Assembly: GCA_902517315.1 (NCBI GenBank)
Contig: CABYBP010000013.1
Span: 1 to 31,044 of the forward strand
Reading direction: 5' to 3'
DNA length: 31,044 bases
Source: an uncultured Alphaproteobacteria bacterium
Lineage (GTDB): Bacteria; Pseudomonadota; Alphaproteobacteria; HIMB59; GCA-002718135
Within the stretch, counting starts at the first letter, position 1. Each line of letters begins with the position of its first letter. A model generated the notes under the pieces. That model saw nothing but the letters and a program-made list of their open reading frames with translations. It was not told the origin of the DNA and ran no database searches. Position numbers and translations under genes: made by a program. Shown piece by piece: positions 17,851-24,738 of this stretch.

Positions 17851-18918
17851 ATGATTAGAATAATAACTTTTTTATCTACTTTTTTAGTATTTTCATTTGG
17901 TTCTGCTTATGCAGACCCTAAAAAAGTTGGATTTATTTATATAGGTCCTCCAGGAGATCATGGTTGGACATATATGCATGATGTAGGAAGAAAATATATG
18001 GACAGTCAATTAGGTGACTCCATAACAACTACATATCTTGAAAATATTCCTGAAAATGCAGATGCAGTAAGAGCAATTCGAAAGCTAGCTGACTCAGGAC
18101 ATGATTTAATATTTACAACGTCCTTTAACTACATGGATCAGACACATGAAGTTGCGAAAGACTTTCCTGATATAAAATTTGAGCATGCTACAGGATATAT
18201 ACAAGCTGACAATGTTGCTACATATTCAGCTAGATTTTATGAAGGAAGAATGATTGAAGGTCATATTGCTGGTCATATGACTGAAACTAATACTATTGGT
18301 TATATAGCTTCATTCCCTATTCCAGAAGTTGTAAGAGGAATTAATGCATTTTATTTAGCAGCAGCTAAAGTTAATCCAGATATCAAAATGAAAATAATTT
18401 GGGTGTTTACTTGGTATGATCCAGGTAAAGAGGCTGATGCAGCTAATACATTAATTAATCAAGGAGCTGACATAATTGTTCAACATACAGATACATACGC
18501 GCCTTGCCAAGCTGCTCAAAAAGCAGGTGTTTATGCGTTTGGTCAAGCTTCAAACCAAGAAGAATTCTGTCCTGATGCACATTTAACTTCAATTGAAGAT
18601 ATTTGGGGTCCTTACTATGCTGCAAGAGCAAAAGCTGTTGTAGATGGCACTTGGTCTTCAGGTGATACTTGGGATGGTATGGATAAGGGTATGGTTGTAA
18701 TGTCACCATATAATAATAAACTGATGCCAGCAAGTTTGATTCAAGAAGCTGTAAATATGGAAGTTGGAATTAAAGATGGAACTATTCATCCTTTCACTGG
18801 TCCAATTTACAATCAAGCTGGTGAGCTTGTAGTTCCTGAAGGTGAAGTAGCACCTGACGGAATGTTACTTGGAATGAACTTTTATGTTCAGGGTATTGAC
18901 GGCGAAGTACCACAATAA
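17851..18918 (+). CDS. BMP-family periplasmic substrate-binding protein
   Basis: A 355-residue secreted binding protein feeding the preceding ATPase and permeases. It has a classical signal peptide (basic MIR, hydrophobic core, AYA) with predicted cleavage after Ala21. No lipobox cysteine is present, so it should be free in the periplasm of a Gram-negative cell. The mature protein starts with the type-1 binding-protein strand KKVGFIYIGPP followed by GDHGWTY (35-41). This replaces the D-x-S/G-F/W-N of classical BMP/PnrA proteins and marks a subgroup. DTYAPCQAAQKAGVYAFGQ and EDIWGPYYAARAKAV are further family stretches. The location makes a purine, nucleoside or purine breakdown product the likely ligand; this is inferred from context. 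Confidence 0.9.
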   Translation: MIRIITFLSTFLVFSFGSAYADPKKVGFIYIGPPGDHGWTYMHDVGRKYMDSQLGDSITTTYLENIPENADAVRAIRKLADSGHDLIFTTSFNYMDQTHEVAKDFPDIKFEHATGYIQADNVATYSARFYEGRMIEGHIAGHMTETNTIGYIASFPIPEVVRGINAFYLAAAKVNPDIKMKIIWVFTWYDPGKEADAANTLINQGADIIVQHTDTYAPCQAAQKAGVYAFGQASNQEEFCPDAHLTSIEDIWGPYYAARAKAVVDGTWSSGDTWDGMDKGMVVMSPYNNKLMPASLIQEAVNMEVGIKDGTIHPFTGPIYNQAGELVVPEGEVAPDGMLLGMNFYVQGIDGEVPQ

Positions 18919-18931
18919 TTAAAATTCTTAT

Positions 18932-18960
18932 AACCCTCTCTCTTTAAAAGGGAGAGGTTT
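18932..18960 (+). terminator. Hairpin after the binding-protein gene, probable terminator
   Basis: Left arm about 18932-18942 and right arm 18950-18959 pair through eight continuous pairs (one G-U), then one bulged C and two A-U pairs, with a TTTAAAA loop. A short T run (18958-18960) and AT-rich DNA follow. It stands 13 bases after the BMP stop and 25 bases before the phosphoribosyltransferase, so it probably ends or attenuates the binding-protein transcript. It is the only clear hairpin I found in the intergenic DNA of the window. Confidence 0.6.
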
Positions 18961-18985
18961 AATTCTAAATTTCAAAGGAAGATTT

Positions 18986-19489
18986 ATGTCTGATTTACAC
19001 ATTAGTTGGGACGAATATAGAACTAAAACAGAAGACTTAGCAAAACAAATTCATAAGGATGGATGGCAATTTAATCAGGTTGTATGCATCGCAAAAGGAG
19101 GCATGAGAGTAGGGGACGTAATGGCAAGAATATTTGATGTTCCTTTAGCAATTCTTTCTGTTGAATCATATAAAGGTGAGGGAGTAAAAAATAAAAGAGG
19201 CGCAATTACATTTTCAAGAGATTTGGCAAAAACAAGCCCTAACATTGGATCAAAAGTTTTAATAGTAGATGATTTAGCAGACTCAGGAATTACTCTTAAA
19301 AAAAGTATTGATTGGTTAAATCATACTTATGGTTTTTATATAGATGAACCAATAAGAACCGGAGTTTTGTTTTATAAGTCAGTATCATCATTTAAACCAA
19401 ACTATTATGTTGATTACTTAGAAGATTCTCCTTGGATACATATGCCTTATGAGGTTTATGAAACTATGAAACCAGAAGAACTTGGTTAA
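18986..19489 (+). CDS. Purine-type phosphoribosyltransferase (xanthine/guanine-like)
   Basis: A 167-residue type I phosphoribosyltransferase. The PRPP-binding loop is VLIVDDLADSGIT (91-103), and the CIAKGGMRVGDVMA stretch (34-47) is the usual first substrate loop with Lys37. The size and the C-terminal PWIHMPYE (about 150-157), where the aromatic Trp would stack on a base, fit the Gpt/xanthine phosphoribosyltransferase group, which makes XMP or GMP from base plus PRPP. Placed next to the purine importer, it would let imported xanthine or guanine be salvaged instead of oxidised. AAAGGAAG precedes the ATG at a good distance. It overlaps the convergent flavoprotein gene by four bases (TTAA). Confidence 0.82.
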   Translation: MSDLHISWDEYRTKTEDLAKQIHKDGWQFNQVVCIAKGGMRVGDVMARIFDVPLAILSVESYKGEGVKNKRGAITFSRDLAKTSPNIGSKVLIVDDLADSGITLKKSIDWLNHTYGFYIDEPIRTGVLFYKSVSSFKPNYYVDYLEDSPWIHMPYEVYETMKPEELG

Positions 19490-20163
19490 AAAATTGAAGT
19501 AATTTCCTCAAACTTTTTCTTTTGTTTCACAATTTTTGGAACTGTTGCATTTTTATCTGGTCGTCCTACAATAAGTAAAACAAATGGTCTTTCATTACTA
19601 GGTCTTTTCAAAATTTTATTAAGAAATGTCATAGGACTTGGTGTATGTGTTAACATTGCTAAGCCAGAAAAATGTAAACAACTAATTAATATACCAGTAG
19701 CTATGCCCACAGACTCTTTTACATAATAATTTTTTATTTTTTTATTATTTGAAACTGAAAATTTTTTTTCAAATATAGCTATTAAATAAGGTGCATTTTC
19801 AATAAATTTTTTATTTTCATCTGTTCCTAAAGGAGTTAACGCATCTAACCACTCTTGAGGAGCCTTGTACTTATAAAATTTTACTTCCTCTTCTTCTGCT
19901 TCTATTCGAATCTTCTTTTTTACGTTTTTATTTTTTATTACTACAAAATGCCAAGGTTGAAGATTTGCTCCACTTGGAGCTGATCCTGCAGATAAGATCG
20001 CATTTTTTATTACATTTATATCGATTTTATCTTTTGAAAATTCGCGTATGCTTCTTCTCTCTTTGATATTATTATAAAAATTTTTTGAATTAATCTTCAT
20101 TTCTTTAATAGTTTGATTTGAAAATTTTAAATCTTCAGCTATGTATTTTTTAACTTTATGCAT
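19486..20163 (-). CDS. Nitroreductase-fold flavoprotein, iodotyrosine-deiodinase-like
   Basis: A 225-residue FMN enzyme of the nitroreductase superfamily. RRSIREFS (36-43) and SAPSGANLQPWHF (61-73) are the FMN-binding segments. The active-site lid region EEEEVKFYKYKAPQEWLDAL and the ending NERPFVLLIVGRPDKNATVP match the iodotyrosine deiodinase/BluB-type branch more than NfsA/NfsB. The family's N-terminal FY..(M/I)K.RRS pattern supports this start or one close to it. The basic residue used by animal deiodinases in the lid (in LKKL) is replaced by LTPL, so the halotyrosine specificity is uncertain. The start codon abuts the opposite-strand ATG at 20158. Confidence 0.8.
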   Translation of the reverse strand: MHKVKKYIAEDLKFSNQTIKEMKINSKNFYNNIKERRSIREFSKDKIDINVIKNAILSAGSAPSGANLQPWHFVVIKNKNVKKKIRIEAEEEEVKFYKYKAPQEWLDALTPLGTDENKKFIENAPYLIAIFEKKFSVSNNKKIKNYYVKESVGIATGILISCLHFSGLAMLTHTPSPMTFLNKILKRPSNERPFVLLIVGRPDKNATVPKIVKQKKKFEEITSIF

Positions 20164-20346
20164 TGGTTTATTATTATTATTGGGATAGTCTTAATTTCTC
20201 TATCAATTAGTAATCCTCTATACAAACTATTTATAAAAAAACGAATAAGATTTAATCTTGTATTCGAAATAATGTTAAGAGTAATATTGTTTTTTATTAG
20301 CGTAATTATTATTTTTCTAGGGTTGTACTTAGAGAGTATTACTTAA
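20158..20346 (+). CDS. Small membrane protein, 62 residues, unrecognised
   Basis: A short frame with two hydrophobic stretches (about 3-18 and 38-58) flanking a very basic loop (LFIKKRIRFN), so a two-helix hairpin with a positively charged turn is expected. It fills the space between the flavoprotein and rhodanese genes, sharing a six-base ATGCAT start with the former and a four-base TTAA stop overlap with the latter. No family is recognised. An open frame of this length is unlikely by chance in such AT-rich DNA, but hydrophobic composition is also a by-product of that bias. Confidence 0.48.
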   Translation: MHWFIIIIGIVLISLSISNPLYKLFIKKRIRFNLVFEIMLRVILFFISVIIIFLGLYLESIT

Positions 20347-20675
20347 TATCTTCTTATATTTCTATCAATTAATGCCGCCCATGCATCTATTCCTCCAAGT
20401 ACATTAACACAATGATTATAACCTTGAGCTTTAAGCCATTTACATACAGCTTGGCTTCTTGTACCAGTATGGCACATTACAAAAATATTTTTTTTCTTAT
20501 CTAATTCAGTGTATCTTTTAGCAATCTCTGAAAGTTTCATATGTATTGTCCCTTTAACATGGGCGTGATCTCTCTCGGTATCTTCTCTTACATCTATAAT
20601 TTGAATTTTTTTGTCATCTTGCTTAATTTCATTTAACCTATGAACTGTAATTTCACTACTACTATAAAGATCCAT
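20343..20675 (-). CDS. Single-domain rhodanese (sulfurtransferase)
   Basis: A 110-residue cytosolic rhodanese-domain protein. The active-site loop is CHTGTR (68-73) with catalytic Cys68, which would carry the persulfide. IIDVRE (26-31) and LGGIDAW near the C terminus are the other conserved marks. The single-domain GlpE-like size suggests sulfur transfer or cyanide/thiosulfate handling; the physiological acceptor is unknown. It is transcribed away from the 99-residue gene at 20785, with 109 non-coding bases between them. Confidence 0.9.
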   Translation of the reverse strand: MDLYSSSEITVHRLNEIKQDDKKIQIIDVREDTERDHAHVKGTIHMKLSEIAKRYTELDKKKNIFVMCHTGTRSQAVCKWLKAQGYNHCVNVLGGIDAWAALIDRNIRRY

Positions 20676-20744
20676 AACTTTATCTTATTATAAATACTAC
20701 TAGATTTCTACTATTTTAAATAAAATTAATTTTAAAAATTAAAT

Positions 20745-20773
20745 TTGTTATTTCTAAGTTTTTCATGTAATAG
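20745..20773 (+). promoter_or_regulatory. Candidate promoter for the 99-residue gene
   Basis: TTGTTA (20745-20750) and TAATAG (20768-20773) are separated by exactly 17 bases. Transcription would start about 20780, only a few bases before the ATG at 20785, which would make the message nearly leaderless. No Shine-Dalgarno sequence is present, in agreement with that. The rest of the 20676-20784 gap is featureless AT-rich DNA. Confidence 0.35.
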
Positions 20774-20784
20774 CACTCACCATT

Positions 20785-21084
20785 ATGTCAAAAAAAATAA
20801 CTTTTTCAGCTTTTGGTAGAGATTCATATTACCATCGAGATTGGTTTAAAAAAAATGGTTTCAAATTTGATAGAAGTTCTAGAAAATGGACCGTGGAAAA
20901 TTTACCTATAGATAATGCAGAAGAATTTGCTAGTTACTGTAGAAAATATGGATTAACATTCGACCGATCTGATAGAATGATCACAGAATTTGATTATGCA
21001 GATTATCTTTGGGATGGAAGAAGAGACGAATTTATGAAACCCTCTGAAAATATTGAAATTCCACAACCAAAAAATAAAATCTAA
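20785..21084 (+). CDS. Conserved-looking 99-residue protein, unrecognised
   Basis: A soluble, charged protein rich in Tyr, Arg, Asp and Trp, unlike an accidental AT-rich frame. Two similar short units seem present: RDWFKKNGFKFDRSSRKWT (18-36) and SYCRKYGLTFDRSDRMIT (50-67), each aromatic/basic then G-x-x-FDRS-x-R. The pattern is reminiscent of small domains such as DUF5710, which read as a residue string followed by a 'gf.wd...k.W' core, but I do not claim membership. The C-terminal tail (PSENIEIPQPKNKI) looks disordered. It stands three bases upstream of the EamA permease and may be co-transcribed with it. Confidence 0.7.
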   Translation: MSKKITFSAFGRDSYYHRDWFKKNGFKFDRSSRKWTVENLPIDNAEEFASYCRKYGLTFDRSDRMITEFDYADYLWDGRRDEFMKPSENIEIPQPKNKI

Positions 21085-21087
21085 TTT

Positions 21088-22005
21088 TTGTTAAATAAAT
21101 TAGTATCAAATAATTTAATACTTCTTATAATTTTAGCTTCTATTTGGGGATCTTCTTTTTTTGTTATTAAAATTTGCCTATCAAGTTTTACTCCTGCAAG
21201 TATCGCATCTTTAAGATTAATTATTGCATCTTTATTTTTAATTATTTTTTATTATTCATATAATAATCATCCTAAATTAAATTTTGAATTAGTTATAATT
21301 CTCTCCTTTATAGGAATAACTGGAAATTTTTTACCATTTTATCTTATTAGCTGGGCTGAACAATATATTCCTTCTTCTACTGCTGGTTTATTAATGTCAG
21401 TCGGCCCTTTAATTACATTACTTATGTCTCATATTTTAACATCTGATGATAAATTTACTTGGATTAAATTTATATCAATAATTATAGGCTTTGTAGGTAT
21501 TTTTTTTATATTAGATATTAGTAATTTTAATTTTCAAAATAAAAATTTTATTAGCACAATAGCAAAAATATTTGTAATCATAGCAGCATTTGGTTACATG
21601 ATTTCAAATATTGCTGCATATAATAAATTAAAAACATTAAGCCCTATTTCAATTACTACTTTTGCTACAATATTTGGCGCAATAATATCTTTACCATTCT
21701 TATTTTATGATTTTATCAATTATGGGAGTAATATTAATAAAGTTTCTATAATTTCTATAATTTATTTAGGAATTTTCCCAACAGCAATTGCATTTCATAT
21801 GCGATACCATATAGTTAAAAAAGCTGGTCCAGTTTTCTTATCTTACGTTGCATATTTGATACCAGTTTTTGCTCTAATATGGGGATTCATATTCCTATCC
21901 GAGAAAATAGTATTTAGTTCTGTAGTTGGAATTATTTTAGTTTTTATTGGACTGTTTGTGGGTCAAAAAAAATCAATGAGTAAAATATCCGTAAAAAACA
22001 TATAA
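21088..22005 (+). CDS. EamA-family (DMT) permease
   Basis: A 305-residue inner-membrane carrier with about ten hydrophobic segments. The first is ILASIWGSSFFVIKI, the usual EamA opening; SWAEQYIPSSTAGLLMSVGPL and the second-repeat KKAGPVFLSYVAYLIPVFALIWG are typical. The start is TTG at 21088: an in-frame stop lies six bases upstream and no ATG exists before the first membrane segment, so TTG is the only reasonable choice. It starts three bases after the preceding gene. It resembles the amino-acid/metabolite exporter-like group more than the permease at 2913, but the substrate is unknown. Confidence 0.87.
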   Translation: MLNKLVSNNLILLIILASIWGSSFFVIKICLSSFTPASIASLRLIIASLFLIIFYYSYNNHPKLNFELVIILSFIGITGNFLPFYLISWAEQYIPSSTAGLLMSVGPLITLLMSHILTSDDKFTWIKFISIIIGFVGIFFILDISNFNFQNKNFISTIAKIFVIIAAFGYMISNIAAYNKLKTLSPISITTFATIFGAIISLPFLFYDFINYGSNINKVSIISIIYLGIFPTAIAFHMRYHIVKKAGPVFLSYVAYLIPVFALIWGFIFLSEKIVFSSVVGIILVFIGLFVGQKKSMSKISVKNI

Positions 22006-22103
22006 TACTAATAAAACTGCTATAAAAATAGACACATTTTTGAAGTTAAAGTATTTCATTTATTGTTGAAATTTAATATTTTATAGTCCAATATACCTTT
22101 ATT

Positions 22104-23468
22104 ATGAGTGACTCAATTAAATACTTATTAGAAGAAGATAAAGCACCAAAGTTTTGGTATAATATTAATGCTGACTTACCAAGTCCACCACCACCACCTT
22201 TACACCCTGGAACTAAACAACCAGCTGGTCCTGATGACTTTGCTCCTTTATTTCCAATGGGTTTAATAATGCAAGAGGTTTCTACTGAAAGAGAAATAGA
22301 AATACCTGAACCAGTAAGAGAAGTTTATAAACAATGGAGACCCTCTCCATTATTTCGAGCAAGAAGATTAGAAAAATTTTTAGATACACCTGCTAAAATT
22401 TACTACAAATATGAAGGTGTGAGCCCTACAGGAAGTCACAAACCTAACACAGCAGTTCCTCAAGCTTTTTTTAATAAAGAAGAGGGAATAAGTAAAATTT
22501 TTACTGAGACAGGTGCAGGCCAATGGGGTAGCTCACTAGCTTATGCGGGTCAAATTTTTGGAATAGATATTGAAGTTTTTATGGTCAAAGTTAGTTTTGA
22601 TCATAAACCATATAGAAAATTAATGATGCAAACTTTTGGGGCTAACTGTCATGCTAGTCCATCAAATTTAACTGATTTTGGTAACAAACTATTATCAGAA
22701 AATCCTGATAACCCTGGTAGCTTAGGTATTGCAATATCAGAAGCAATAGAAGCAACAGTTAAAAGTGGAGGTAAAGCAAAGTACTCACTTGGAAGTGTTT
22801 TAGGTCATGTCTTAATGCATCAAACTATAAATGGTAACGAAGCTATTATGCAAATGGAGATGGCTGGAGATTATCCTGATATAATTGTTGGTTGTACAGG
22901 TGGTGGTAGTAATCTTTCTGGATTAATGTTCCCATTTTTAGGACAGCAATTAAGAGGCGGTAAAAAAATTGATATAATTGGTTGTGAACCTGCTTCATGC
23001 CCTTCATTTACAAAGGGTAAGTACGCATATGATCATGGAGATATGGCAAAAATGACTCCACTAATTAAAATGCATACTCTTGGTTCAGACTTCTTACCAC
23101 CAGCTAATCACTCTGGCGGATTAAGATACCACGGTATGTCCTATCATTTAAGTCACTTATATGAACTTGGTTTAATGAGAGCAAAAGCTTATGGTCAAAA
23201 AGATTGTTTTGAAGCTGGTTTAACATTTGCAAAACAAGAAGGCATTATTCCTGCTCCAGAAGGAAATCATGCAATAAAAGGCGCTATTGATGCTGCATTA
23301 GAATGTAAAGAAAAAGGAGAGTCAAAAACTATTCTCTTTAATTTATGTGGCCATGGTTATTTTGATATGTCAGCATATGATGATTATCTAAATGGATCAA
23401 TGGCTGATGATGTTATTGATGATGATGGAATAGGTAAATCTATTTCTCAAATACCAGAAGTAGCATAA
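22104..23468 (+). CDS. trpB: TrpB2-type tryptophan synthase beta-like PLP enzyme
   Basis: A 454-residue PLP enzyme of the TrpB2 group, longer than TrpB1 (about 400) and with the group's N-terminal extension (residues 1-80, including SPPPPPLHPGTKQP). Lys113 in GSHKPNTA binds PLP, Glu135 in ETGAGQWG is the catalytic acid, and GCTGGGSN (263-270) holds the cofactor phosphate. TrpB2 condenses indole with serine and does not need the usual TrpA contact; no trpA is nearby. A possible -10 box TATAGT (22082-22087) would give a short leader; no Shine-Dalgarno sequence is seen. It precedes the DUF1015-serC-serA set by 46 bases, linking it to serine supply. Confidence 0.9.
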   Translation: MSDSIKYLLEEDKAPKFWYNINADLPSPPPPPLHPGTKQPAGPDDFAPLFPMGLIMQEVSTEREIEIPEPVREVYKQWRPSPLFRARRLEKFLDTPAKIYYKYEGVSPTGSHKPNTAVPQAFFNKEEGISKIFTETGAGQWGSSLAYAGQIFGIDIEVFMVKVSFDHKPYRKLMMQTFGANCHASPSNLTDFGNKLLSENPDNPGSLGIAISEAIEATVKSGGKAKYSLGSVLGHVLMHQTINGNEAIMQMEMAGDYPDIIVGCTGGGSNLSGLMFPFLGQQLRGGKKIDIIGCEPASCPSFTKGKYAYDHGDMAKMTPLIKMHTLGSDFLPPANHSGGLRYHGMSYHLSHLYELGLMRAKAYGQKDCFEAGLTFAKQEGIIPAPEGNHAIKGAIDAALECKEKGESKTILFNLCGHGYFDMSAYDDYLNGSMADDVIDDDGIGKSISQIPEVA

Positions 23469-23514
23469 TTTAAGTTTAAATTTTCTTTTATTTAATTAAA
23501 GGTGTTGTATAATT

Positions 23515-24738
23515 ATGGTTGAGATAAAACCCTTTAAAGGAACACGCCCTTTTAATGAAGAAGCTAAAAATTTAATTGCACCTTCTACTGATCATTTAAG
23601 TATTGAGAATATTGAAATATTTAAAAAAAATAATTACTGGAATTACTTAAAAATTCTAAACCCAGTTGGTCAATTAAAAGAAACAGATAGTCTTTTAGAG
23701 GCAAAATCGCATTTCAATGAAATGAAAAAAAATGATGTAATTAAAAAAGATATAGATTTATTTTATTACATTTATCAAATTGAATTTAAAGGCCATACTC
23801 AATTAGGATTGTTATCTCTTTCTAAAATCTCAGATTTTATAGATGAAAAAATTAAAGCACATGAAAAAATATATGAGTCAAGAATGAGAGAAAGAGCAGA
23901 GCAAATGTTAAATATAAAATCCCAAATTGGCCCTATTTATGTAGTATATAAAAAAAATAATAAGATAAGAGATTTGTTATCTTCTATAATATCAAAAACT
24001 CCAGATTATAATTTTGAAAGTTTTGATAAATCAATTCATAAATTGTGGTGTGTATCTGATAAAATTTTTATCGCAAATCTATCTTCAGTCTTTATAAATG
24101 AAGTAGATAATTTTTATATTGCTGATGGACATCATAGAATGGGTGCAATGAAAATTATTGGAGAATTAAATTATAATAAAAATATTTTACAGGAAGATTT
24201 TATGATAGCAGCATTTCCAAGCGATGAGGTTAAAATATTTGACTATAATAGAGTTGTTAAAGATTTAAATGGTTTGAGTGAAGAAAAGTTTTTAGAAATT
24301 CTTTCTCAAAACTTTGAAATAAAAAATGAAAAAAATCCTTTTAAACCTCAATCAAATAAACAATTTGGAATGTATCATGAAAAAAAGTGGTATTCATTGT
24401 ATTTTAAAACTGAATTAAAAACTGATAATTTTATTGATACGCTAGATATTAATATTTTAAACAATTTTGTTTTTAAAAAACATTTAAATATTTTTGATGT
24501 CAATAATGATGAAAGAATAAGATTTATCGCTGGATGCCATGGTTTGGAAGCATTAGAAAAAAAAGTTGATGAAAATAATGATAGTGTGGCATTTTCTATC
24601 TTCCCATCTTCAATAAGTGATGTTATGAGAGTTGCGAATAAAAAATTGACTATGCCTCCTAAATCAACATGGTTTGATCCAAAACCTTTAGATGGCTTAG
24701 TAGTTTATGAGTTTGAAAAAGTATATGAACAAACCTAA
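23515..24738 (+). CDS. DUF1015-family protein, linked to serine synthesis
   Basis: A 407-residue protein of the DUF1015 family. The N-terminal VEIKPFKGTRPFNEEA and IAPSTDHLS, the HEKIYESRMRERAEQM helix (116-131) and the IADGHHRMGAM motif (202-212) are family marks. The DGHHR box resembles the active-site box of ParB/Srx-fold nucleotide enzymes, a fold that includes the free-serine kinases SerK and SbnI. It overlaps serC by 14 bases and serC overlaps serA, so an operon with serine synthesis is evident. A role in phosphoserine/serine interconversion is an inference from fold resemblance and context; biochemical function is not established. Confidence 0.85.
   Translation: MVEIKPFKGTRPFNEEAKNLIAPSTDHLSIENIEIFKKNNYWNYLKILNPVGQLKETDSLLEAKSHFNEMKKNDVIKKDIDLFYYIYQIEFKGHTQLGLLSLSKISDFIDEKIKAHEKIYESRMRERAEQMLNIKSQIGPIYVVYKKNNKIRDLLSSIISKTPDYNFESFDKSIHKLWCVSDKIFIANLSSVFINEVDNFYIADGHHRMGAMKIIGELNYNKNILQEDFMIAAFPSDEVKIFDYNRVVKDLNGLSEEKFLEILSQNFEIKNEKNPFKPQSNKQFGMYHEKKWYSLYFKTELKTDNFIDTLDINILNNFVFKKHLNIFDVNNDERIRFIAGCHGLEALEKKVDENNDSVAFSIFPSSISDVMRVANKKLTMPPKSTWFDPKPLDGLVVYEFEKVYEQT

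Noticed and set aside
23508..23513. Perfect TATAAT before the DUF1015 gene
   Set aside because: It ends one base before the ATG, so transcription would start inside the gene, and no -35 box is at the right distance.
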